Shown: positions 47,425 through 59,159 of the stretch, piece after piece
Layout of the letters: each line of letters begins with the position of its first letter
Position numbering within the stretch: the first letter of the stretch is position 1
Source of the DNA: Toxonevra muliebris
Taxonomy: Eukaryota; Arthropoda; Insecta; Diptera; Pallopteridae
Assembly: GCA_963691655.1 (NCBI GenBank)
Contig: OY829326.1
Location: forward strand, 101,307,340-101,371,339
Length of the DNA: 64,000 nt
Direction: 5' to 3'
The notes under the pieces: model-generated
What the model saw: only the letters and a program-made list of their open reading frames with translations
What the model was told of the DNA's origin: nothing
Database searches by the model: none
Translations under genes and position numbers: made by a program

Positions 47425-48077
47425 CACTGTACAACGGCCAAAAAAGCTCAAGAATTTTGAAAGTGGGTCTTATATAATTCAAGTACGCTGAAGAACATGA
47501 TGGCGTTTTTAATTTTTCTGCATAACATCTAATTTCATTTTTATAACGGTTTAAAAAAAATATATATATGTTTAAAATTACTGCACAATGGAATTGACCG
47601 AAAAGAAAAGCTCCAGAGTTATGAAAGTGGATCTTATATATTTCGAGTATGCTAAACATGATGGCGTTTTTAGTTTTTCTCTATAACGTCTAATTTTTTT
47701 TATAATCGGTTAATACAGAAACCTCCATACAAAAATTGTTTAAAGATTTTTAAACAAAATAAAAATCTACAAACAATATTTTTTATGTACGATTTTTTTT
47801 TTCAACCCGTTATAAAATAATTAGACGATACAAAAAAAAACTGAAAACGCCATTATGTTCAACGTACTCAAATTACATAAGATCCACTTTCAAAACTCTT
47901 GAGCTTTTCTTTTTGGTCAATTCCATTGTGCAGTGTTTCTATACATATATGATTTTTTTTAAATCAGACGTTATAGAGAAAAACTAAAAACGCCATTATA
48001 TTCAGCTTACTCAAATTATATAAGATCGACTTTCAAAACTCTTGACCTTTTTTTTTGGTAAATTCCGTTGTGCAGTG
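47425..48077. mobile_element. Double palindrome (nested MITE) flanked by TTA
   Basis: The outer ends are CACTGTACAACGG (47425) and the complement CCGTTGTGCAGTG (ending 48077). TTA flanks both sides (47422-47424 and 48078-48080). Inside, a second pair of the same ends appears: ACTGCACAATGGAATTGACC near 47580 and its complement ending at 47935. Each arm therefore carries two direct copies of a unit of about 150 bp (AAAGCTCAAGA, GAAAGTGGATCTTATATA, ATGATGGCGTTTTTA), and the two arms are inverted. The simplest reading is one copy inserted at the centre of another. TTA duplication plus CACTG ends resemble CACTA/Chapaev3- or Harbinger-type elements; the superfamily is not settled. Confidence 0.82.
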
Positions 48078-48080
48078 TTA

Positions 48081-49960
48081 TTGAGCTATGATTTTTTTTT
48101 TATTTCTTTCTATTCTATTTTTTTAAAAACTTTTTGTCAAGTTCAGTTCTGCGTGATTAGTAGAAAATATTATAGTTTTTTTTATCTACATACATATATG
48201 TACCCCGTGTAAGATTTACTAGATAACAAAATTTATTTTTATATTCTTGAAATTCAGTTTTTTTAACCATTAATTTTTTTTTCAAGTTCTTGGCTTGGAA
48301 ATTGGTTTTTTGCTGTCTGTTAGTTTTTATTTATATTTTATTGATATTTTTGTCATTTCTCATTTATTTGTTAATAAGTTTACTTCAATAAAAATATAAT
48401 TAAAATTTCGGAAATTAGCGCTAAAATTTGTAAATATTGTCGAAACATATTTGATTATTTTATATCGCAGATGTTGACAGCTAAAACTGCATAGGGAAAA
48501 AATAGTAAAATTCATATCAAAAAAGTTTTTTACTGAAAATCTTTTAGAAAAAAAAAGATCCCACATGTTGCTTTCTATTGACCAATCACAATCTTTAGTT
48601 TCCCATTCATTGAAAGTAAATATAGAATGAAATTCTCTCAATAAGTGCTTAAACCTTTAGCGTTAAAATATGTTGAAGAAGATCAAAACAAACGCAGTTG
48701 GATTTGATTTTTGTTTTTACGATTCATTTTGTTTTTATGCATGTTATAATTGTCAAAAAATAGAAGGAAAAATTAAAAATTCTGCAATTTGAAACAATTG
48801 CTGCATAAATTAAAATTATTCACTTTGTTTATTTATGCAAATCATCAAAAAAAAATCAACAAACAAAGCGAAACTTCAAAAAAATACATATATTTTCGTA
48901 CTAAAACTTGGCAGCACTTGTTTTTTTTTTTTGTGACAAATATGGCCCCTCTCACAAGAGGGAAAACATTCTGAAGTTGAGAGTATTCGAATAGAATCTA
49001 TTGTAGTGTCGTTGTATTTGTTGTTGAAGCTGAGCTCGGCTGCTTTGGTTGTATTTATACCATAATGAGAGAATTTGCCTCTCTCCCTCAATGAGAATGG
49101 TTTGACAGTTATAAACATAGCATGCGATTTTTTTCTCTGTATGTTTTTATGTATAAAGAATCACACACAAAAAGAAAAAAAACATTAAAAAACGATATCA
49201 ATTCCCAAACTTGTATTCAAAGTTAGGTTATTTTAAATGGCAGGCATAACTGAGATCTTGAGTAGTTTAAAATTAATTTTGGCAATAATTTTCTTTTTAA
49301 AAAAAAAAAAAGTATTTCCACGAATATTAAGCTCTAAATTCCAAACCATTATCCCTTACAAATACCTACAAAATTAAACTTTAAATTTACTATTGAAAAT
49401 AAAATTCTAATACCACCAGCAACGTTCATGCAACAAAACACTAATGCCGAAGAAACTTTTTCATAACAAAACGATTTTATTTATGCACGTTGTTTGCTGG
49501 CAAAATCATGCCGCTACAGTTACCGCAAATTGCAAATCTTTTCATTTCAATAACTAAAGTTTCAAGTATCTAACTGCCAAGTCAGTCAGGTTGACTTTTG
49601 ATAATGTTTCGACCAAAACAAAAAATCACTTTTACTTAAGTTTTACAACACCAAAGAAAACGACATTAAACTACAAAAAAGCAACAAAAGTAGCAGCAAC
49701 AAAATTGTAAGCATTGCAATTTTATTTCTTTTATTTTTATTAAGGTAAATTTGCAATCAAGAGCAAAGCCAGAAGAAATTGCAATATCATTGCAACAATA
49801 ACAACAACAACCAACTGCATTAGCAAAAACAACAACCAGCAGCAGCAGTAGCTACAACAACAACACCACCACCACCATTTATAGTAGCAGCACATTTTTG
49901 ACCTAATTTCTCGCATGAAAGAAAAAATCAAACCAAAAACAAAAAATTTCCTTTTCTACT
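48081..49960. other. Non-coding DNA with triplet islands
   Basis: A+T-rich. From about 49690 a CAA/CAG island (ACAACAACAACCAACTGC, AGCAGCAGCAGTAGC, CACCACCACCACC) extends to 49880. No coding similarity. Confidence 0.5.
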
Positions 49961-49967
49961 TCGGTAT

Positions 49968-50050
49968 GTGCGCTCTCGCTCCCCCGCTCGCTCTTCTCTA
50001 TCTCTTGAATTCTCTTCTCACTCTCGTCTGCTCTTTTGCTTGCTGCTCGT
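49968..50050. promoter_or_regulatory. GAGA-rich tract (CT-rich on plus strand)
   Basis: A run of CGCTCTCGCTCCCCCGCTCG followed by CTCTTCTCTATCTCTTG and TCTCACTCTCGTCTGCTC stands out from its A+T-rich surroundings. On the minus strand it gives several GAGAG and GAGCGAG motifs, the kind bound by GAGA factor in flies. Together with a further AGAGAGCAAGAGAAG at about 50230 and the CTCTCTC near 50463, it may mark a promoter or a Polycomb/trithorax-type regulatory element. No coding exon or clear initiator was found. Confidence 0.3.
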
Positions 50051-52055
50051 AAATTGCATGGAAAATGGGATAAAAATGCTATTAAATGTAGTTGTTGTTG
50101 TTTTTGACTGTCTCTGCTGCTGCCGCCTTGCCAACTACCGAAAAAGTTTTTGCTAAAATAGGGAAACAAAAAATGAGATGAGACAAAAAAAAGCAGTCGA
50201 AACTCGTTAAAAAGTATGTCATGTGCTGTCAAGAGAGCAAGAGAAGAACGTAAGAATGCAGCAGCACAAAAGTGAAAAAGTCAAGAATTTTGCTTGTTGT
50301 TGGTGCATAAAACGCAACAACAGCATCTATAGCAATAGCGACAACAACATCAGCGAAAGGGAAAAATCTTCTTTAGTTTCACTAACAACTTTTTGTTCTT
50401 TTTTGTTATTGTTGTTGGTAAATATTGAAGTGAAAATTGTATTTGACACTTTTTTCCCCCCTACCCTCTCTCTTTGACTTTGTGTTTTACATGGTGTAAT
50501 TGAAGTGCTTGACGTTGACTTGAGTAGTAGGTATGCAAGAAGTTGGCAACACTATTTGTTTGTTCCTTCAGAGATAGATTTATGGCTTGTTAATGTCAAT
50601 ATTTTACCAAAAACTATAAGCTATAAACCAAAATTTATAGTCTTTCATTTTACTTCAATTTTTAACTAATGATGTTAATCTCCTGTACATGCATATAGGT
50701 GGCGGCGGCGGTGGTTGGATAGAGAGCGTTAAGAAAGTATCTTTGAGATTTATTCAATTTTATAAACAAATTTTTTCTGCTTCATAAATAATGGTCACTT
50801 GTTGTGGTTGGTTTGTGATTCATAATGGTTTTTTTTTTTTTTTTTTGTATGAACTTAAACAGGTTTTTTTTTAACACAATTCAATAAAATTGTCTTTTGT
50901 CTTTGTATGTTTCATTTTTTAAAATAATTTTTCATGTCTAATCTAAATCTTCAAACTGCTCAGCGGCAATAGACACTTAGTCACACACAGATACACACTC
51001 ATACTCCCTTCAACTTCACACTGATGCTATTTAGATAAGCTTACAAGTAGCTTGACTTTAAATATATTTTTTATTTAATAAAATTTATAGATTTTTTTTA
51101 TTTTTTTCTTTATTAATGCAAAATATAATAAACTTCCTGACATATCCTAAAGAATTTTAATTGCTTAATTTGATTTTTTGCCAACAAAATATCAACAATA
51201 TACGTTCATACAATAAAGAAAAAACATTTATTTAATTTTTACACACTCTCATATGCATTATTATTTCTTTTTCTTTGCACGCTGACGACATTCCATAATT
51301 TTTAATTAACTTGCATTTATATAGTATAAAAAAAACTGATACTTTGGAACTTGCAAATTGTTAAAAAAATAAAACAAAACAAGAAATATTGACTATGGCG
51401 CACAAGCCTATGAAAAAAAATTATAATTAAAAAAAAAAACACATGAAAATCATTTTGCAGTTAAATTTTGCAAGTAAAACAGAAAAAAAACAACAATAAA
51501 ATAAATACAGAAAAATTAAATTTAGTTTATTATTAGTGTAACGAAATTGCATTTAATTTGTTTGTTTGTACGTACGTGTGGTCAACGTAAAAAAAACCGA
51601 AAGAAATACAAAAAAAAAAAAATAAGAAATATGAAGCTTAAAGCTATCGAGATTTATTATTTTTAAATTAATCTAACAAATCAAAATTTAATTAAAAACT
51701 TTAATGAGATATTACATTAAATTTTTTATTTAGCAATAACTACTCAAAATAGATAGAGATTCAATGATCTTATTTTCATAAGATTAATTAATGAAAAACT
51801 TAATCAAAAAAATATACATGTACGGAATTTTTTATTATTTTTTTTTTTAGGTTTTGATATTTAATTTAAATTTTATCTAAATTTGTAGATTAATATGAAA
51901 TGAGATCACTTTTTAGGGTTTTCCTAAAAATAGTTTTTAGATTTAATTACTAAAATTATTTAAAGTGTTTATATAGATCTTTTAAGAGCTCAAATGTGTA
52001 CATAAATCAGAAAGAATTCTTCAATAAAAAATTGTATATTTTCATCGTTTTTCCT
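50051..52055. other. Non-coding DNA, no gene seen
   Basis: It holds CAACAACAGCATC-type sequence at 50320-50350, a GGCGGCGGCGGTGG stretch at about 50700, a T-run at 50828-50846 and otherwise A+T-rich sequence. Confidence 0.5.
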
Positions 52056-52059
52056 TATA

Positions 52060-52758
52060 CAGTCAAACCTACTAATTGGAACTCTTTGTAATTGGGACAC
52101 CACATAATCGAATCGCACTATTAATTTTTTGTTTTTTTTTTTTGTATTATGAAGAAATTCCCCTTGCTATTTGAGCCGCCTTCAAATAGGGTCATGGACC
52201 GCGCTATCGACAATGATTTTAGTGCCGCAAAACCATCGGACCAAAAGGTTTTTTTATTGAAAATAAAAAAAATTAAGTGATTAATGCCCAGAGCTGTAAA
52301 AGATTGTAGTCTTTTTAAGTTTGAAGTCAAATGGCTTCTAAAAAAAATGATTGCAATATTCCAGTCTTTTTGTGAATTGCAGAATTAAGACTGTGAAGTC
52401 ACAAGTTATATTGAAATCAATGGCTTATTCTTCATTTTTGAAGTCATGATTGATCAAACTCTTATTTGCAGTCCTGATCTCTACAAAATATTAATTGACT
52501 TGAACCCATTCATTTTAAAGTCATTTAAAGTAAATTGAAGTCATTTGAAGTCGATTGCAGTCATTTGATTTCAATTTATTTCAATAAAGTCAATTTGAAT
52601 GCCATTCTTGGCTATTTATCGTATCCCTAAAATATGTTCTTTTATTTGAGTCACTGTATGTATAAGTGCTTACATAATAAAAAATGATTTATGTGCTTAC
52701 ATACATATCTCGTCTTCCATTTTGGTCCCGTGGGGTGTTCGAATTAGTAGGTTTGACT
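52060..52758 (-). mobile_element. Pogo-like element, internally deleted, holding a word array
   Basis: The 699-bp element begins CAGTCAAACCTACTAATTGG and ends with the complement of CAGTCAAACCTACTAATTCG. Of 23 terminal bases, 22 match. TA precedes the left end; CA follows the right end (a changed TA). A minus-strand remnant at 52260-52135 gives SDGFAALKSLSIARSMTLFE and a tail FFIIQKKK, which resembles the C-terminus of pogo transposases. The middle (52284-52610) is a word array that does not look like transposase sequence. Confidence 0.85.
52284..52610. repeat. AAGTCATTTG word array with a CCAGAGCTG head
   Basis: It begins GCCCAGAGCTGTAAAAGATT and then repeats TTGAAGTCA, GAAGTCATTTGAAGTC, GATTGCAGTCATTTG and AATAAAGTCAATTTGA words. 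The head CAGAGCTG is the same as at 10503 and 31511, though the repeated word differs. It lies inside the pogo-like element. Confidence 0.65.
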
Positions 52759-52759
52759 G

Positions 52760-53685
52760 CATTTAAAAAATCAGTACATACAAATTATCGTACTATGATA
52801 AGTTCAGGTTCCTAATCATATTTTGAACTTAATCTCATTGATTGATCCCCGAATGATATTTATGATAAACCGCCAATCTTCAGTTTCGGAGTAAACAACT
52901 TCAGTTAAATTACTTGCACAGATTCTACTAGGGCTTTCTTAAGCGCATCGTTCTAAGAAAGTCCAGCAAGGATCGTTTTTATAATGAAAATTTTATAGGC
53001 GCGTTAGATATACAGTAGTGCGTACTTGCAAAGTGATTTTTTCTTTATTCTTTGCATCCTATATGATATTGCTGTCGACCACTCCTCAATTATGTTCCCT
53101 AACAAGGCCGTATTTAGGGGGGAGGTTTTGGGGTTCTGACCCCTCCCCCCCCGAAATGTGGAAACTTTATTCTAATTTTTGAGATTAATTGCCAATGGAT
53201 GGAAAAAAAGTCAAAATGAATTCTATTTAACGATATTTTTTACTTCCATCTGCTTTTTTTTCTAAAAAATCAAATATAAAAAATAAATTTGAAATCTTAG
53301 TTACACTATGCGATCAAATCCGATTTGTTTTCTTCGGCATGTGGTTTGACTACGGATTCAAAAAGAGAAGGTGATACTGAGCACTCCTGCATTCATAGTT
53401 TTTCTGGGTCAGTAACTGTTTTTGATTTAAGGTTTCGTCCTGAATCAGTTTGAAAAGTTTAAAAATTAATAAAAATAGACAAAATTATTGGATCCTTGTA
53501 AAATTAGACTTGCTTGAACCCCATTTTTTCCCTAAAACTTGACGTGATGGGAAGTTTTTGACCTCAGATTCGTGTTCAACGCAAAAGCTCCATTTTATTA
53601 GCAAAACCCATGCAGTTTTAGGAGACAATCTTAAAATATAATTAATTTTTAACCCATTATTATTCAGAGCACCACGACTAGAAAG
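52760..53685. other. Non-coding DNA with a G/C hairpin
   Basis: A G-run/C-run hairpin (GGGGGGAGG and CCTCCCCCC, 53117-53152) is the only notable structure. No coding similarity. Confidence 0.5.
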
Positions 53686-53689
53686 ATCT

Positions 53690-54010
53690 CTTTCAATGCT
53701 GTGACGTCACGAATTCAGGGAATATAAGCCAACCTCATCCGGGTTCGTGATCATTTGAAAAAAATGAGCCTCTACTATTTTTGGTAATTTTTTTGAGGTT
53801 GGGTACATCATCAGTAGTGGGAAGTAAATGAGTTAATGAAATTATGTCCCTCGCGATAAAAAAAAATGCATTAGAATGCACATTGAATAATATTTATTTG
53901 AAAAAATTTAATTTGATTATTCTGTGAATTTTTTGTCACTTTTGGCCATTTTTTTGAGGTTAAGATTAAAAAAAATCGGAAAATTTTGCCTAAAATTTTA
54001 ATTTTATAGG
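53690..54010. repeat. Foldback-like dispersed repeat, copy 1
   Basis: Starts with TGACGTCA (53702-53709). GGTAATTTTTTTGAGGTTGG near 53781 and GGCCATTTTTTTGAGGTTAA near 53944 are related direct blocks. The blocks AACTCATTTACTTCCCACTA (minus strand, near 53834) and GAAATTATGTCCCTCGCGATAA (53837) match the repeat at 61380-61930. No reading frame with a known family. Confidence 0.6.
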
Positions 54011-54317
54011 GTCCATGTTCAACCCAGCGGTTACAAACGGAACAATTTATGTTCTTTAAGTTAGATTTAAAACTTACTTCAAATAAATGTTGATTGAGAG
54101 CTATCTGATTACTAAGTTGCAATATAAAGTGGGCGTAGTTAAACTCAGCACTTATTTTCAAACGTACATAAACATGTATACATTTCAATATTTTGTATTA
54201 GTTCACAAATATTAAGCTTTAGCATTTAAAAGCCATTAAAATTTACAAATTAATTATTGCCAGTTTGCCAATTTGGTAGACTATTGGAAAAACTTTTACT
54301 TTATCAATTTTGCAAAT

Positions 54318-54366
54318 TAACAATAATGCTAATTTTTATCACTTCTTTTCATTGCAGGTAATAAAA
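54318..54366 (+). promoter_or_regulatory. Candidate recursive splice site
   Basis: TGCTAAT, a good branch-point sequence (near 54327), is followed by the pyrimidine-rich TTTTTATCACTTCTTTTCATTGCAG and directly by GTAATA, with the junction after 54357. The layout branch point, pyrimidine tract, CAG, GTAA is that of a fly recursive splice site. Donor quality is moderate. It could equally be an ordinary acceptor or chance. Confidence 0.4.
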
Positions 54367-54369
54367 TAA

Positions 54370-54882
54370 TTAATGTAACATATACATACATACAAACAAA
54401 AAAAAGCCAACAAAAAACAATGAAACGAGAAAAAAAAAACGTTAAGACGATGACGACGGACGACGAAAACGATAAAACATTTATGGCCAATAAGTGTTTA
54501 ACTAACATGTGGCGTATAGTAAGTGATGGGTGTTGTTGTTGTTGCTATTAATATTATTATTTGTTTTTACCAGTTTTTCTGCAATATGCACACATACAAA
54601 ACAAACAGCACACATATTTACACTTTTATTATTATTATTATTATTATGCATCGAAGCATTTATAGCTTGGTTTGGTTGCTTGCTAGTTGCCATAATGTTG
54701 AACGCCGCTGTTCAGGTACGCAACAACATTGGCCATTTATCCGTCCGTCCGTCCAATCGGCGTGTGTATCTATATGGTGTATAGTGTAAGTATCTATTTA
54801 TCTATCTATCTACGCGTTGCGAGTTTTGTATCGTCTGAAAACCTACAATTATTTATGTGTGATTTTTAACTTTTTCTTTACC

Positions 54883-54917
<35 letters not shown>

Positions 54918-56455
54918 AACTGGATTTTCAAGGAATCAACGAGACATTACACATGCATACAGCCGCATTCAAATGCGTGTATTTTTGTCTATGTATGTGT
55001 CTGTGTATTTGTCTATTATTGGAAAAATCTACTGTTATTATGAGGGGCAGTAGTGCCAAGTGCACAGTTTTATTTAGTTTGTTTTTTTTTTTGTTATTTA
55101 TTTCTTTTCGTTTCTTGCAATATTAATATTTATTTTGAATGTGTATGTTTGTATGCTTGTATGTGTGTGTAAAAATTTTATGGCATCGCCAAATGCATAT
55201 ATAAAGTTTTACTATTATTGAAAATTTCCTTAGTTTTCAAAATTTTCTTAGCACTAACTCCGATTTCATGGAACTCCATATATAATTTAACGAACTTTAT
55301 ATGCTATGGCGAGTTTACAAACTTATAGCAAATCTTAACTGCCATTATTACATGCTTTGAAAATAATAAATTCCAATGCTCATTTATTTATAAGCAAGAT
55401 TGAAATAATAAAATCATGCATATATTTTATTGCTTTAAAATGTAAATGAAAGTAAGTGACTCAATCGTTTTGTTAGATTATAAAATCTCCTCTAACCACT
55501 TCAAGCACATAATTTTCTCATAGCTTTAAGTATTCAAAGCTTCACTTGTATCTAGATACATGCATAAATATGTAAATAGATATCTACCCTTTTTTTATTT
55601 TGCCTTTTTAGCTTTTAGCCAATTCACAACACGTTAATAACTTTATTATTCCACTATAACTCCTATTTGCTATTCTTTAGCTAGGCGTGAGAATTTCACT
55701 CTTTTGGTTTAATTAACAAGTCTGACAGTAATTTTCTACTTTAATAAACAGAAAACTGTTTATGTTAAACTATTTGCTAGCCATCTTAAGTTGGTTGCAC
55801 AGCTCACTGCAAACAAGTTTTCCCACGCAAACCCTCTCCAAAGACAGCGACTGACCTAAGATTAATTTTCTTTCATTGCTCTTTTTTTAATTTTACAAAA
55901 AAAAAAAAGGAAGAGAATTTAAATATTTATGCTTAAGTAAAGAAATTTATGCGGGGACTAGAGAATTGGGAGAGTGTGTTGGATGGAAGGCATCATCTTA
56001 AACCTCATGCTGTTGTTAATTTATACTTTATGCGCCAGCGTGTATTCTTTACTTAGAGTGCACCCTTTTTAATATACACAATACATTTATTGTTGCTGGG
56101 GTCGGCCAATGGGCATATACTATATGTGTATGTATGTGTAGCAGTCATGTGTGAAAAATATTTTCATATACTATACTTATATTTTTAGTTTTTTCTTCTT
56201 CTTCTGCCTATTGTCATGCGTATAGTATAAGAATAGTACTAGTACATGGATGGATATAAATTTTCCATATAGGACTTAATACACTACGGTAGATAAGAAC
56301 TACTTTACCAGAAGTGCACTACAGACTTGTAGTAGTACTAAAATCCAGTTTGAGGTCAGTTCTCTTCTTTTAAGAGTCATATGGATTTATAACACAGACT
56401 AGTAGCACTAATTTAAATCCAATTTCCGTCTTTAAAAATTTAAAAGTTTTAAATG
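54370..56455. other. Non-coding DNA with microsatellites
   Basis: Contains (ATT)n at about 54626-54648, (CCGT)n at 54741-54755, (TATC)n at 54791-54812 and a T-run of about 31 bases at 54885-54915. No gene recognised. Confidence 0.55.
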
Positions 56456-56463
56456 TTTCTAAT

Positions 56464-57875
56464 ACCATGTTCCCCCTGAGCCGAAATTGCGTAGTTTCGG
56501 CAAATGATTTCAAACGAATCTGCAATCGTTCACATTGTGAAGTTGGTTTCGATTATGGTTTCGTTTGACAGTTCATTGTTTATTTCTTGCTGTAAAATGT
56601 CGGCGGCTTATATAATTATTGCTAAATATTTCGGTCTTAGCCATTTGAATACCATGAGCTCTTCTTTCCACGTACTCCACAAATTTTTTTTTTTTTTATA
56701 TTTTCGTTTCTCCATATTAATCAAGTTGTACTCAAAGGAAAATATAGAATATAGAATTACTCTCGGTCAGAGTTATTTTCAGGGGCCCTGCACTTTCTTG
56801 GTTAAAATATTTTTATTAATTTTTTTTGGATTGATAAAATATTTTTTTCTGACATCTATTTAAAGACTTCAAGTACAAAAAAAAATTGTGTGATAAATAG
56901 AAAAAAAAAATATATAAAGGGTTTTTTTTGTAGCTTCATGGAAGACGTTTTGAAAATCGTCAAGCGTGATTGCGGCTCACTGGAAAATCTAAAAAAATAC
57001 CATTAAAAAAATTATAACTGTACTCTCAGGACATACTGAGATTATTTTGTTTGACCAACAATTCACAAAATGACAGACAGCAAAAATTAGTATTCTCAAA
57101 AATTGGACTTTTTCGTAAAAACGAAGTTTCAAATTGAGGAAAGAATTAACCAAACTGATATCTTGGGGCCATTGTTATGTAGAAGAACATATTTAAATTT
57201 CAGTTATCGTGCACGTCAATGGCAAAAAGCTTGTTTTGAGAAAAACTGGTTTAAAGTTTTGACTATCGGTTTCTTCTCCTTTTTTATAGCTGATCATAAT
57301 TTGCAAGTTTATAGGTTACAGTCACCAAGAACTAACAGTTATTAACAAGAAGGTGCTGAACAAAGGCACAGCTAAGCCTTTCTAGACGGCTGAAAGAGAA
57401 ACCGAAGCACTGCACGATCACGTTGGACTGTCTAAATACTAACTGTAAACTGTGTTGCATAAAGCAATGTTTTTATGGTGTTGGTTGCGAATGTGCCAGA
57501 ACTGTATTTAGAAATATAAAATTTGGCAAAAAATATTCTACAGACTGAGGTATTTTAATATTAAAAGCTAAACGGTTTCAAATTCCCCGCAAAAATAGCT
57601 CATTCCCCGCACTAAGTAAAATTCCTCGCAAGTTGGCATCGCTAGTCTGTATAGAAATGTCAGGCCCAATTCATTTCCATATTCATTTCAGTAAACCCAT
57701 TCAGGGTTGCATTCGATTTTTGGTCGGTTTCGAATGCGGTTTCGTTAAAACTACCTCATTTCCGTGGTTTCGTTTGACATATTTTTATTTGCCAAAATTA
57801 AGCATTTCAACGCAATTTCAGCCTAAACCACGGAAATGATCGAAACCACGCAATTTCGGCTCAGTAGGAACATAG
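56464..57875 (+). mobile_element. TA-flanked element with long inverted ends, Tc1-like suspected
   Basis: The left end CCATGTTCCCCCTGAGCCGA and the complement of the right end (CTATGTTCCTACTGAGCCGA) match and continue through AAATTGCGT-(A/G)-GTTTCG, about 35 bp with few mismatches. TA flanks both ends (56462-56463 and 57876-57877). Length is 1412 bp. The word TTTCCGTGGTTT recurs near the right end. Inside, around 57200-57330, a plus-strand frame gives RARQWQKACFEKNWFKVL and HNLQVYRLQSPRTNS. The (R)-W-K-V-L block followed later by a V-x-R block recalls the area around the first catalytic Asp in Tc1 transposases, but the Asp itself is not seen. The coding part is too decayed to classify firmly. 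Confidence 0.72.
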
Positions 57876-57879
57876 TATA

Positions 57880-59080
57880 AGACTATTGATTGTCTTTCTG
57901 GTATGTCTCTAAAACCGTTGTATTCAATTTAAAAATCGTATGGATTTCATTCATAACTAAAGCAGTTTATTGTTTCTCTAGTGTATTGCTATGATTTGAA
58001 ATACTTTCTAGATCAGTTCTCCTCAGTAAAAATTTCTGACACGGAAAATTAGCTCCTTATCATACAAATGTATGAGAGTATGTATTGTGTTTCTAGACAT
58101 GCATAGAAGTGCATTTATATAACATGCAAGTAAATGTTTTTTGGTTTTTCATTGTCCCGAGCGCCTTTCGCATATATTTAATTAAATACTCAGGTACAAA
58201 TTAAAAAAAATCAATGAGAAAACAAGTAAAATATTCTATACTGTCGTATAATCATAATTTATAATTTTGTATAAAAGAGAATTTATGACAAATGTGAAGA
58301 TAAGACAGCTTGGGAATTGGTCAATTATATTTATTTATGAGCGATTAAATGCGAATAATATTTGAAGCAAACTTAGTCCACTTTTGAGTGTTGTTGGTCA
58401 TATAAAATATATGCGAATCTGGCCAGACCACATGTGCTAAACCGAAGTATATTCAAATGCATATCAGTATAACTATCCTAGTTTGACAAGGATCCTTAAT
58501 TTTTTGTTTGTTTTTAAATATTATAGACAATGAATATTTAGGAAAAGCCAGAAAATTTGAAGTCGCTAGCTCAATCAGAAATATATTAAAATTACAAATG
58601 AAATCGAAAAAGGTCTGGCTGGACCCATGTGCCAAACGGCGGGTTAAAGATCGAGAGCGAATGGCCGTACTAAATTTTTTCGTTCTGTAACGGGTATCGG
58701 ACAACTTTATAAGGGGCAGCTCGAGGAGGCTGTGTATGGACTTCATTGTTTGTTAGACTGTCACTGGATTTACCTTGTTTCATCTGCCCCCAAACCCCCT
58801 TGAATCACAATAATATTATGGGTACTTTGATCAAAAAATCTTAGAGAATGCATTCTTTTCAAAATCATTTGTGGCTTAATTGCAAGCTTCAAAATGAAGA
58901 TTTGAACCGTTCGATACTGTTTTGAATGCTTGGTGATTCCAATTGCCTTCCTGAAGAATTAATCAAAATATTTTATTGTTTTTCGGGTGAAAAATGCAAA
59001 TCACCATTTTTAGAATTAAAAACAAAAAAAAATAATGCATTCTTTTTTGATTCCAAAAAAGGAATATTTTTTTATTCATT
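57880..59080. other. Non-coding DNA, one more copy of AGAATGCATTCT
   Basis: An exact AGAATGCATTCT lies at 58845-58856 and a partial one at about 59036. These may be stray units of the family that forms the array at 7205-8420. No gene recognised. Confidence 0.45.
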
Positions 59081-59084
59081 ACGT

Positions 59085-59158
59085 TAGGCCAGAAACGGCC
59101 CATTTTGATACCACATAATTGGGCTTACAGTTTAACGCCGATTCCTAGCGGCGGTGCT
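59085..59158 (-). mobile_element. 5'-truncated SINE/LINE tail fragment
   Basis: Read on the minus strand: CACCGCCGCTAGGAATCGGC, GTTAAACTGTAAGCCCAATT and TGTGGTATCAAAATGGGCCG, then TTTCTGGCCTAACG. This matches the 3' part of the SINE at 38154-38465 and, for the last part, the LINE end at 9980-10038. The terminal CTAACC repeats are missing. Confidence 0.8.
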
Positions 59159-59159
59159 T

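Noticed and set aside
54523..54789. Frames of 84-88 codons with Ile/Leu runs
   Set aside because: The runs are translations of the (ATT)n and GTT repeats in all frames.
57633..57839. 68-codon frame inside the 56464-57875 element
   Set aside because: It reads through the sub-terminal repeats and right inverted end, not a protein-coding segment.
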